In this document: positions 37,746-45,694 of the stretch, piece after piece
How the letters are laid out: every line of letters starts with the position of its first letter
Numbering within the stretch: position 1 is the stretch's first letter
From: Bin87 sp965220265
GTDB taxonomy: Bacteria > Chloroflexota > Dehalococcoidia > Lucifugimonadales > UBA3495
Length of the DNA stretch: 64,000 nt
Assembly: GCA_965220265.1 (NCBI GenBank)
Contig: CBDCPM010000004.1
Span: 1,488,001-1,552,000 of the forward strand
Reading direction: 5' to 3'
Program-made: the position numbers and the translations under genes
The notes under the pieces: model-generated
The model's database searches: none
Seen by the model: only the letters and a program-made list of their open reading frames with translations
Told to the model about the DNA's origin: nothing

Positions 37746-38842
37746 CTAGTCTATGGCTGATTTTGCTGCGTTGCGCTCGCGTTCGAGCGCCGCAACCTCT
37801 CGCCGCAGCTCCGCCTCATCGCTGATACGGCGGTTCAGACATCCCCTGCTGAAGACGCTCAACTCGATCTCAGCCATCCCTTCGGCAAGCTCAGGACAGG
37901 ATTCAGCCAGCTGCCGTGCGTGGGAGTGTAATGAAACTCGAGGCGTTGGGCGATGCGTCGAGCTTCGCCGGGCTCAAATGCTGCGTAGAGCGCGCCGAGC
38001 TTGTGGGTGTTGAGGTTGTCCAGTACCAGCCGGACCACCTCGGCATCAGGGTATGCCTCGTCCACCAGCCACCGCATCTGGTGCGCGAAGTCCACGGCAG
38101 TGCGGCGCTCGGTCACCTCCACAGGTCTCCAGCCACCCCTCGGCTCACAGATCATGAACAGGTTCCGTGTCCCGTTGCGCTGGTACTCGGTGTCATAGCG
38201 TGCCACCCGTCCCGGGGCAGCCTCCAGGGGCGGACGCACCTCCCCAGTCAATTGCCGGGAGAGGTCTCGTCTGCCGGGAGGTCTCGTCGAAACACACTAC
38301 CGGACGCTCCGGATGGTACGCCTGTTGGTACAGGTCCAGCACGTCCTCCATCCGCGCCACGAACTCCCCGCTCACCTTGGGGATACACCACTCCTGCTTC
38401 TGCCACGGCTTGAGTTCGTTTTTTTGAGCATCTGGCGCACCGTCTCCAGGGAGATGCTATCGGCAAACTCCAACTCCACCACCTGGTCGGCCAACAACTG
38501 GAGTGTCCAGTGCGTGTGCCCTGCGGGCGCGGCGCTGCACGCAATGGCGATCAGGTGCGCTTCCTGCTTGCCGTCCAGCTTGCGCTCCTGGCCCGGCCGC
38601 GGTCGGTCATTGATGGCGGCCTCAAGTCCTTCCTCCACGTACCGCTTCCGCGCTCTGGCGACCGTGGCCGCGTTGACCAACAGCACATCGGCTATCTCAC
38701 GGTCCCGAAGCCCCTGGTCGGCCTTGAGCAGCGACAGCGCCCGCTTCACGGTGCGCACTGACGCCTTGCCTCGCTGGGACACCTCATTGAGACGGGAGCG
38801 TTCGGCCTCGGTCAACTCTACTTTATACTTGATGGCAGCCAT
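37746..38842 (-). pseudogene. IS630 transposase of copy 2, degenerate
   Basis: ATG at 38842 (MAAIKYKVELTEAER). A -1 shift at the seven-A run before C (38425-38419, minus strand) joins the HTH part to KPWQKQEWCIPKVS. The catalytic PVVCFDETS is broken by a near-perfect tandem duplication (38253-38271 and 38272-38288). The next part, TGEVRPPLEAA to HGSWLN, is followed by the 23-bp insertion and then MAEIELSVFSRGCLNRRI in another frame, ending at 37746. Expected intact length is about 360 residues. Inactive as it stands. Confidence 0.85.
37878..37900. repeat. 23-bp dispersed repeat inserted in IS630 copy 2
   Basis: Identical to 35365-35387 and at the same codon boundary of the transposase. The insertion shifts the reading frame. 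Confidence 0.85.
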
Positions 38843-38927
38843 GGCTAGGCACTTCCTCACACAAAGATCATGCCCAAGTATGGCTGCTTTCTTATATTCT
38901 TACAAATCTACCTGGCAACGGTACTAG

Positions 38928-39464
38928 TACGACGGAACCACCCGCACGGTGGAACTCACGTCGCAAACGGCGGTGTGGTACCGCTCGGGCAAGCCTCCCG
39001 TCCTCATCCGCTGGGTGCTGATCCGCGACCCCCAGGGCGCCTTCGCCACCCAGGCCTTGCTGTGCACCGACCCGTCGGCGGACCCGACCCAGGTCCTGGA
39101 ATGGTTTGTGCTGCGCTGGCAACTGGAAGTCACTTTCCAGGAGGTGCGAACCCACCTGGGCGTGGAGACCCAGCGCCAGTGGTCCGATCTGGCCATCGCC
39201 CGCACCACGCCCGTCCTGCTGGGGATCTTCTCCTGGACCGCCCTGGCCGATCACGCGTTGCAAAAACAGCACCCCATGACCCAGCGCCGAGCGGCCTGGT
39301 ACGACAAACCATCGCCGACCTTCGTGGACGCCATCGCCCTGGTGCGACGCCAACTGTGGCTGGCGTCGGAGGGTTTTTCACTGTCGGCGGCCAACCTCGA
39401 TACGCAGGAACTCCCCGTCGCTCTGTACCATCGACTTGTAGATTCCCTTGCCTACGCCGCTTGA
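38928..39464 (+). pseudogene. IS4/IS701-like transposase, 3' fragment
   Basis: The frame is open from the IS630 border and encodes about 178 C-terminal residues of a DDE transposase. The segment LEWFVLRWQLEVTFQEVRTH contains the conserved Y-(2)-R-(3)-E-(6)-K-like region of the family, and QRQWSDLAIARTTP follows. The N-terminal two thirds are missing, and the sequence on the other side of the IS630 copy does not supply them. Confidence 0.75.
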
Positions 39465-39655
39465 AATGCGCAAAGTCCAGCTTCGATCTGGTGATCGTCG
39501 GCGTGCAACCTGAGGCATGGGCGTTGACCGCCATGATGACCGCCCCATTTACGGTGGGCGCGGTGTCCCTGTGCACCTTGCTGGCGGCTTTGACGGAGAT
39601 CTTGTTGCGTCGTCGGTCGGTCGGGATCTGAATCCGCTCCGACGCTGTCCGCGGC

Positions 39656-39946
39656 ATGAAGGCACTGCTGAGATCCATAACGCTTGGACTGGTAGCCCTC
39701 GCGCTGACGGGCTGTGGTGGAATCCCATTGACCGTCTCACCTACAGTGCAACCAGCTCTACCGCTTCCCGTTCGAAGCACTTCGGAGCCGGCCACGGAAA
39801 CCTTCAGAATTGACTTGGCCTCCGGCGTGGTGACCGCTTTCGTGGAAGAATTGACGCCGCAGATGTCGGAGAAGGTCGCCTACGTCACTCACGTCTCCTC
39901 CGGCTCTCAGGCCGTTCTTGACCTCGGTGGGAAGGTCATACAGTGA
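39656..39946 (+). CDS. Small putative lipoprotein
   Basis: A 96-residue product with a clear lipoprotein signal: charged MKALLR, hydrophobic SITLGLVALAL and lipobox LTGC (Cys near residue 20), then a Pro/Thr/Ser-rich linker. The remaining 50 residues match no family I know. The ribosome-binding site is poor and it lies among transposon remnants, so it may itself be a fragment. Confidence 0.45.
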   Translation: MKALLRSITLGLVALALTGCGGIPLTVSPTVQPALPLPVRSTSEPATETFRIDLASGVVTAFVEELTPQMSEKVAYVTHVSSGSQAVLDLGGKVIQ

Positions 39947-39960
39947 CAGAAGGCGGCCGT

Positions 39961-40262
39961 ATAGTGAACGTCATCGTGGTGGTCGCAACCGGCGTCAACG
40001 CCGCGGGTCAGCGGGAGGATTAGGCATGGACATGGTCGACGGTGAGGACAGCGCCTTCTGGCTGGTCTTCCTGCGATCATTGAATGCGTGAGGCCTCAGC
40101 GACGTGGAGGTGATCATCTGAGATGCCCATCAGAGGGCGAGGAATGCCGATGTCCCTGTATTTGCCAGAGCCAGTTGGCAGCGGCGCCCTACTCACTTCA
40201 TGGCCAACCAACCCACTCGGGTGCCTAAACGGCCCCGTCCCCGGCGTGGCCACAACGGTCCT
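39961..40262 (+). pseudogene. IS256 (mutator) transposase remnant
   Basis: Reading across one frameshift and two stops gives VATGVNAAGQRE, MDMVDGEDSAFWLVFLRSLN, GLSDVEVII, DAHQ and ASWQRRPTHFMANQ, which follow the core of IS256-family transposases around the second catalytic Asp. It is strongly decayed. No terminal repeats are visible. Confidence 0.65.
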
Positions 40263-40604
40263 CACCATCTACTAACAACTCTCCCCCGATGAAGCCCACC
40301 CTCCGGGCGGACCTGGGACTATGTTGCGGAACTGCACCGGGGATTGGTGGTTTACCCGGGAGATCACCAGCGGTACACCGTCAACTGCTGAGGAAATATC
40401 AAACGGTTTCGCCGTAGCGACGGACGAGGTGAGCATATTCGAGCCAGTGGCGGGCTAGTCGATATGGTTGCTGGCTCGACAGTCCCGCGGGACGGGGACC
40501 GAGCCAGCGCTTTAATGACACTCGTAGATCAGATCGGATTGTGGTGACCAAAGTGGTAACGGTTGATCCAGATCGCCAATTTCCTACTGAAAAACGAAAG
40601 ATCG
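40263..40604. other. Intergenic segment without a gene
   Basis: About 340 bp between the IS256 remnant and the tRNA genes. No supported frame, repeat or terminator was seen. Confidence 0.5.
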
Positions 40605-40681
40605 TGGTACCCCTGGAGGGACTCGAACCCCCGACGCGCGACTTAGGACGCCGCCGCTCTGTCCAACTGAGCTACAGGGGC
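40605..40681 (-). tRNA. tRNA-Arg (anticodon CCT)
   Basis: A complete cloverleaf on the minus strand. The acceptor is GCCCCTG / CAGGGGT, the D arm GCTC...GAGC, the anticodon stem GCGGC / GTCGC with loop GTCCTAA, and the T loop TTCGAGT. CCA is encoded. It is 10 bp downstream of tRNA-Ala and shares its promoter. Confidence 0.93.
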
Positions 40682-40691
40682 AGATACGAAT

Positions 40692-40767
40692 TGGTGGAGA
40701 TAGCGGGGCTCGAACCCGCAACCTCGGCATTGCGAACGCCGCGCTCTCCCAGTTGAGCTATATCCCC
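40692..40767 (-). tRNA. tRNA-Ala (anticodon CGC)
   Basis: A complete cloverleaf on the minus strand. The acceptor is GGGGATA / TATCTCC including the G3-U70 pair that identifies alanine tRNAs. The anticodon stem is CGGCG / TGCCG with loop TTCGCAA. CCA is encoded. First gene of a two-tRNA unit. Confidence 0.93.
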
Positions 40768-40815
40768 ACGCTTCTACGGTCAGACTGCGTCAACCGCACT
40801 GTCGACTGTGATTCA

Positions 40816-40845
40816 ATCGTAGCCAACTGGTGCCGTTAGTGTCAA
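40816..40845 (-). promoter_or_regulatory. Promoter of the tRNA pair
   Basis: On the minus strand TTGACA (40845-40840), an 18-bp spacer and TACGAT (40821-40816), about 50 bp upstream of tRNA-Ala. Confidence 0.65.
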
Positions 40846-40878
40846 GGAACCAGCCGAAAGTCGATCGGGCTCCGGCTC

Positions 40879-41913
40879 CTAACCCACCACCCGTATCCGG
40901 TGGTTGTTGCTGTCCGCTATGTAGATTTGTCCATTGGTCGAGACAGCGCATCCGTGTGGCCGGTCTAGTCCGGCATCGGTAGCCGGCCCGCCGTCTCCGT
41001 GGCCGCCGAACTGCCCGCCCGCGATGGTTGTGACCACGCCGGTGTTGACATCAATCTTGCGGATGGCGTGGTTTTCGGTGTCAACCACGATGACGTTGCC
41101 CGCCGCGTCGCACCGCAGGGCCTTGGGCGCGCCCCAGGTGGCGTCCAGCGCGGACCCTCCGTCACCGGTGTAGCCGCGTTCAGCCGATGCGCCCGCGACG
41201 GTTCCCATGATCCCTCCTGCGGTAACCACGCGGACGCCATTGCCCTCGCGCTCCGCAATGTACGTGTTGCCGTCCTGGTCCATGCATACCGCTCGGGAGC
41301 CAAGTATGCTCGCCTGTCGTGCCGGCATTCCATCGCCGCCGCGCGCCTTTTCGCCGTTGCCCGCGAAGGTGTCGATGATGCCCGTCTCCAGATCCAGGCG
41401 GCGGACGCGCTGGTCCTGGATGTCGGCGATGAGCAGGCCGCCGCGTCCGTCAAGGAAGCAGTCGTTCGGCTCCCGTAGTTGGGCGTGGTTGCCGGGGCCC
41501 CTGTCTCCCGAATATCCCGGTTCTCCCGTTCCGGCGACAGTCGTTATGATACCGGTAGTCCCGTCGACCCGGCGTACGGCAGCGTTCAGTCTGTCAACGA
41601 TGTAGACGTTTCCAGCCGCGTCGACCTCCAGCGAATAGGGTTCGTTGAGGGTGGCTTCTGTGGCTGGTCCTTCGTCTCCTGCGTAGCCGGCTTCTCCCGT
41701 ACCTGCCACTGTCGTGATATGCCCGGTGGACGCATCGACCCGCCGAACCACGTGATTTTGGGCCTCGCAGAAGAACATATTGCACTTAATGTCGAAAGAG
41801 CACATGAATGGTTCACGGAGCGCAGCGGACACGGCCGGCCCGCCGTCTCCGCTGTATCCTGCCTCTCCCGTGCCCACGACGGTTTGGATGGTCTGGTTGT
41901 TGCCTGTGGTCAT
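40879..41913 (-). CDS. NHL-repeat beta-propeller protein
   Basis: A 344-residue protein made of about six NHL-type repeats. Each unit contains a segment like ITTVAGTGEPGYSGDRGPG followed by LREPNDCFLDGRGGLLIADIQDQRVRRLD. No signal peptide is seen from the ATG at 41913, which has AGGAGG just before it. The open frame runs further upstream into dnaA, but that extension is not supported. Such propellers bind proteins or ligands; the role is unknown. It starts 38 nt after the dnaA stop and may be cotranscribed. Confidence 0.85.
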   Translation of the reverse strand: MTTGNNQTIQTVVGTGEAGYSGDGGPAVSAALREPFMCSFDIKCNMFFCEAQNHVVRRVDASTGHITTVAGTGEAGYAGDEGPATEATLNEPYSLEVDAAGNVYIVDRLNAAVRRVDGTTGIITTVAGTGEPGYSGDRGPGNHAQLREPNDCFLDGRGGLLIADIQDQRVRRLDLETGIIDTFAGNGEKARGGDGMPARQASILGSRAVCMDQDGNTYIAEREGNGVRVVTAGGIMGTVAGASAERGYTGDGGSALDATWGAPKALRCDAAGNVIVVDTENHAIRKIDVNTGVVTTIAGGQFGGHGDGGPATDAGLDRPHGCAVSTNGQIYIADSNNHRIRVVG

Positions 41914-41950
41914 GTGTGCCTCCTGGGGCGGTTCAAGCAACGAAACTCGC

Positions 41951-43387
41951 TCAAACGGATAATGCTTCGGTGATGGCCATGACCGCGTGCCTGAGTCTGG
42001 CATCCCCTTCCATGGATTGTCGGATCCTGCTGACCCCGTGAATTACCGTGCTGTGGTTTCGTCCCGCCAGGAAGCGCCCGGCGCCGGTCGGTGTCATGTC
42101 CAGTTCCTTGACCAACAGGTACATCGTCACCTGTCGAGCTTGCGCGACCGACGCCGTGCGGTTCCGGCCGAGGATTTGTTCTACCGTAAGGCCGTAATGA
42201 TGAGCTACTTTGCTTACCACTTGTTGCGATGTTAGGTCGGCCCGCGCGTCTGGGCCTACGATGGCATCGAGCTGTGTTGCTACGCTTTCGGGGGTCAACG
42301 GGGCATTTAACAGCTGGGACGTTGCGACCACCCGGTTGAAGGCGCCCAACAGTTGGCGCACGTTCCGGCTGACCCGCTGGGCGATGACATCCAGAACAGG
42401 AGTCGGCACCTTAGCGCCGTTATCGGTAGCCCAGGCGTGGAGCATGGCCAGCCGCGTCTCCAGCGACGGCGGACGGATATCGGCCACCAACCCCCATTGG
42501 AAACGGGAGCGAAGCCGGTCTTCCAACGGCGCGATGGTCTCGGGCGGACGGTCACTCGTCAACACGATTTGCGCCCCGGCCTGGTGGAGGTCGTTGAATG
42601 TGTGGAACAGCGTCTCCTGCGTTTGCTCTTTGCCTACGAGGAATTGCACGTCGTCCAGCAGCAGCAGGTCGACGCCGCGATAACGTTCGCGGAACTCCGG
42701 CATCGCCCTCCGGCTGATCGCGGAAACAAACTCGTTGGTGAACTGTTCTGAAGTTACGTACAGCACCGAAAGGCTCTGCTGCAGGGCCAGGTTGCCGATG
42801 GCGTGCAGCAGGTGGGTCTTTCCCATCCCTGACCCGGCGTAAAGCAGCAACGGGTTGTAACCTGGGGCTGCGTCCAAGCCTGCAGCGGCTATTGCGCGCG
42901 CGGCATGGTAGGCCAATTGGTTGCTCTCCCCAATGATGAAATTATCGAAGGTATAGCGCCGATTGAGAGTAACCATTTCGAGCGCTGTAATCCCGCGACT
43001 GGTGGACCCGGGCTGCTGTCTCGATTGGCCGTCGGCGGGGTCAGCTAAATCAGCACAGCGAGCAGTCGGTTCCGCAACTACCGAGTGCACCGAAGCCGCA
43101 CGTCCGTGGGTCATGTCCTGCGAGGTCATTGGCATCGCCTGGTAGCGGACGTTCAACTGCGCGCCGGCTGTCCTTGCTACCGCTTCTCGCGCCATTTCGA
43201 GATGCAATGGCAATTCGAGCCATGAAACGGCAAACGCGGTTGCGGCTCCGACCACCAGGCAGTCGTCATCCCATCGGAGGCCGCTACAGGGTCGAAGGAA
43301 GGTGTTGAACTGCTCCTGAGGTATTTCTACCTGTAAGCGTCCGAGCGCTGCTTGCCATGCTGATACGGGGTCGGGGTGGTCTCGCAT
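41951..43387 (-). CDS. dnaA: Chromosomal replication initiator protein DnaA
   Basis: A 478-residue initiator. Domain I is at the N-terminus (VSAWQAALGRLQVEIPQEQFNTF), a variable linker runs from about residue 85 to 140, and the AAA+ domain has Walker A GSGMGKTHLL near residue 187 and Walker B LLLLDDVQFL. Domain IV has the DNA-binding signature ARQVTMYLLVKEL...GRNHSTVIHG. The ATG at 43387 is supported by AGGA nine nt upstream; the open frame further upstream (to 43636) has no domain similarity. No dnaN, recF or rpmH neighbours, and no obvious DnaA-box cluster. Confidence 0.95.
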   Translation of the reverse strand: MRDHPDPVSAWQAALGRLQVEIPQEQFNTFLRPCSGLRWDDDCLVVGAATAFAVSWLELPLHLEMAREAVARTAGAQLNVRYQAMPMTSQDMTHGRAASVHSVVAEPTARCADLADPADGQSRQQPGSTSRGITALEMVTLNRRYTFDNFIIGESNQLAYHAARAIAAAGLDAAPGYNPLLLYAGSGMGKTHLLHAIGNLALQQSLSVLYVTSEQFTNEFVSAISRRAMPEFRERYRGVDLLLLDDVQFLVGKEQTQETLFHTFNDLHQAGAQIVLTSDRPPETIAPLEDRLRSRFQWGLVADIRPPSLETRLAMLHAWATDNGAKVPTPVLDVIAQRVSRNVRQLLGAFNRVVATSQLLNAPLTPESVATQLDAIVGPDARADLTSQQVVSKVAHHYGLTVEQILGRNRTASVAQARQVTMYLLVKELDMTPTGAGRFLAGRNHSTVIHGVSRIRQSMEGDARLRHAVMAITEALSV

Positions 43388-43760
43388 TGTCTGTTTTCCT
43401 GAATCCACCTGAACATAAACGTATGACCGCCAATGGTAATCAGGTGCCGCCGGCCCCGCTAGGCGTGTGGGTAGATGTAATGTTTTGCCGTTGAACGAAA
43501 AACAGCACGAAATTGGTCGCATAACAAAAAGGATGACAACAACCAATCTCGCGCCCGGCCACATGGATGGACAATGGAATATCCGTTTTGATGGGCTCGA
43601 GGGATAGCGTTCGCGGAGGAAATGGGCGCCGTCCAACTATCGATAACAATATCTGGTAGATAGTTGAACCGGGCTGAACCGGGTTGTCGCTTGCGACTAG
43701 ATTGCCGGGTGCAAACCGGGTCAGCCGGATCTCCATATTTGGCGGAGATCCGTGCTGCGA
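43388..43760. other. dnaA upstream region with inverted repeats
   Basis: It contains CAACTATC...GATAGTTG (43634-43641 / 43659-43666), a GTCGC-TT-GCGAC repeat (near 43686) and CGGATCTCC...GGAGATCCG (43726-43734 / 43744-43752). The last could end the methyltransferase gene although no T-run follows. I see no consensus DnaA boxes (TTATCCACA-like), so an origin here is not supported. It also carries the dnaA promoter, which I cannot pinpoint. Confidence 0.5.
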
Positions 43761-45089
43761 TCAGGGTTTCACCGCGCCGATCACGTACTCCGTATGCATC
43801 CGTCGCTCGATCCCCGTTGCGGACGCGGGCGCGATTCCGGCACGTCTGGCGTTCCTGGCTGGCATCATCCTCCGGTCACGGTCGAGCTTACGGGGTGCGA
43901 CCCCCACCACGTCCATTCCCGCTCGCTTGGCGAGATCCGCCAGGCATTCGTGGGTAGGCACCAATATTCCGCGCATCGTGGAAGGCCCCACCACGATCAC
44001 GGCCGCCGACCCGGGCCGGAGGACCCGCTCCATTTCCGCGATCGACGCTGACATGTCGACGAAATACCGTCGAAGTATGCGTGACTTCAGGGTGTCCACA
44101 GCAGCAACGCGCTCCACCACGGTTTCTACGGTTGCCGGCAACTCGTCTCCCGACGATGCGTCTGCCGCGCTGCCTGCGGATTCGGAGCCTATGTACTTTC
44201 CCCGCAATTGCGTCAGAGACGGGATGGGATCGCCCAGCCACGCCAGGGAAAATTTGTGCGCCCGCATGTAGTCCAGTGCGTTCGCGTAGGGCGGCGAGGT
44301 TACGATGAGATCTGCCGTGCTGTCTGAAAGCGGCAGTGCTCGAGCGTCGCCGGCGAAGATCCGGCGGTCACCCAAGGCGTCCCGGTCAATGTTCGCGTAA
44401 GCGTAAGCGGCGCGTTCGACAAGGTTGGCGAACACCGGAATGGGGCGCCTGGGGACCTTATCGGCCACTCGGTGGGGACGCGTGTGAGCCAAATCGCGCG
44501 CGCGGGACACGCCGCCGGATTTCGTGACGATCGTCGAAGAAAAAACAATTTCCAACAGATTGCGCAGATCCGGGTCGGGCTCTTCCCGGATCGCAAGGGT
44601 CAGACAGGCGAGCTCCTGTTGAGTTTGTGGGAAGAACCAATAGTCCAGGAATTCCCGCGTCGGCGGGTCCATATCGGCCTTTACGGCTTCCAATGGATCC
44701 GGGTACGACCCCAAACCGGCGATTAGGTCGGCAGTCCGCCGGAGCGCAGCGTGTCCCGCCTCGCGGACCGTTACGTCGCACAGGGCGGTGGTGCGGGCCG
44801 CCGCTTGCCGTCGTGCCAGCGGGTCCAGGTCCACACCGACTACCGACCGCCCGGCAGCCCAACCCTCCAGCAGGGTGATCCCTGATCCGCACATGGGGTC
44901 CAGCACTGTGTCGCCGGCCTCTGTCAGGGTATCGATGAAGTACCCCGGTAAGCCGTGCGGAAACCGGGCCGCAAACGGGTGCAGCGCGTACAGCGGATGG
45001 GCGAGCCGAGCAGGCGCGTGGAATGATAGGTCGCCAGCCAACAGCGACGCCAGCCTTTGGCGAGCACGCATCTTTTGGTTGTTCAGCAT
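43761..45089 (-). CDS. DNA methyltransferase of a type II R-M system (N4/N6 class)
   Basis: A 442-residue SAM-dependent amino-methyltransferase. Motif I lies first (VLDPMCGSGITLLEG near residue 62) and the catalytic motif IV TSPPYANALDYMR near residue 265, an order with the target domain between them. TSPPY favours N4-cytosine methylation. It lies 17 bp downstream of an NgoMIV-like nuclease gene and so should protect the same site, likely GCCGGC by homology of the nuclease. M.NgoMIV itself is recalled as a C5 enzyme, so the pairing is unusual. Start ATG 45089. Confidence 0.88.
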   Translation of the reverse strand: MLNNQKMRARQRLASLLAGDLSFHAPARLAHPLYALHPFAARFPHGLPGYFIDTLTEAGDTVLDPMCGSGITLLEGWAAGRSVVGVDLDPLARRQAAARTTALCDVTVREAGHAALRRTADLIAGLGSYPDPLEAVKADMDPPTREFLDYWFFPQTQQELACLTLAIREEPDPDLRNLLEIVFSSTIVTKSGGVSRARDLAHTRPHRVADKVPRRPIPVFANLVERAAYAYANIDRDALGDRRIFAGDARALPLSDSTADLIVTSPPYANALDYMRAHKFSLAWLGDPIPSLTQLRGKYIGSESAGSAADASSGDELPATVETVVERVAAVDTLKSRILRRYFVDMSASIAEMERVLRPGSAAVIVVGPSTMRGILVPTHECLADLAKRAGMDVVGVAPRKLDRDRRMMPARNARRAGIAPASATGIERRMHTEYVIGAVKP

Positions 45090-45106
45090 GATTCTTTGGC
45101 TGAAAA

Positions 45107-45694
45107 TCAGATAGCGAGATCCAGTGGCAAGTCAGCGATGTCACGAAGAAGTTTACCCGATATCATCGTGGTCAACGATTTTTTGGAAGCGGCCGAACCT
45201 ACTGACATCACTGACTGTTCGAGTTCAGGTAGCGCGATGTGGTAGACGCAGTCCATGTCCCCTGTTCCCAATGCGATAGAGGCGATGCGTTGGGGTAGCG
45301 GTTCCGCAGTAATGGCAACGATGTGCGGCAACGGGCCTTTGCGATTTCTGACAAGGCTTAATGCTTCCGACCTCGTATTCTGTGATCGGTCACTTCGAAT
45401 GGTCCATTTGCAGGAAACACTGGCGTGGAGCAGCGGTTTGCCTCCGTTGGCGGCGCGTAGCGGAGTGCGAAGGCCTACGGTATCGTCGACAAACGAACCC
45501 AATTCCTGTTCCGAAATGGGATAACGAGCGATCACAATATCTGGTTCGACCAGATAATCGCTGACCATTGCCGCGGCCAAATCGATATTGTCCTTTGCTA
45601 ATTCGGACAACGTAAGCAGATGGTCGTATTGATCAAAATGTGTGATTGCTAATTTACGAGCAATCTGCCAATGGCCGGGACGGACGTTATTAAG
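45107..45694 (-). pseudogene. NgoMIV-like restriction endonuclease, 3' part
   Basis: The C-terminal 195 or so residues of an NgoMIV-family type II endonuclease. Family stretches are HWQIARKLAITHFDQYDHLL, the catalytic Asp in VEPDIVIAR, the catalytic SCK in HASVSCKWTIRSDRSQNTR, and IASIALGTGDMDC. The first 5 bp of this part are the TTAAG duplication made by the IS1380 insertion. The matching 5' part is at 47405-47658. Interrupted, so no full nuclease can be made. Confidence 0.9.
45690..45694. repeat. Target-site duplication of the IS1380 element (left)
   Basis: TTAAG, repeated at 47405-47409. Confidence 0.85.

Larger units (their letters stand above)
37673..38926 (-). mobile_element. IS630-family element, copy 2
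   Basis: About 1.25 kb between TA dinucleotides. Ends are CTAGTACTGTTTCAATC and, on the other strand, CTAGTACCGTTGCCAGG. The internal organisation equals copy 1 but the sequence is clearly diverged, so the two are different lineages rather than a recent duplication. Its right end abuts an IS4/IS701-like transposase fragment into which it probably inserted. Confidence 0.85.

Noticed and set aside
41914..42003. N-terminal extension of the NHL protein
   Set aside because: It runs into dnaA, and the ATG at 41913 has an ideal AGGAGG.
43388..43636. N-terminal extension of DnaA
   Set aside because: No domain I similarity; the ATG at 43387 gives a normal DnaA start.
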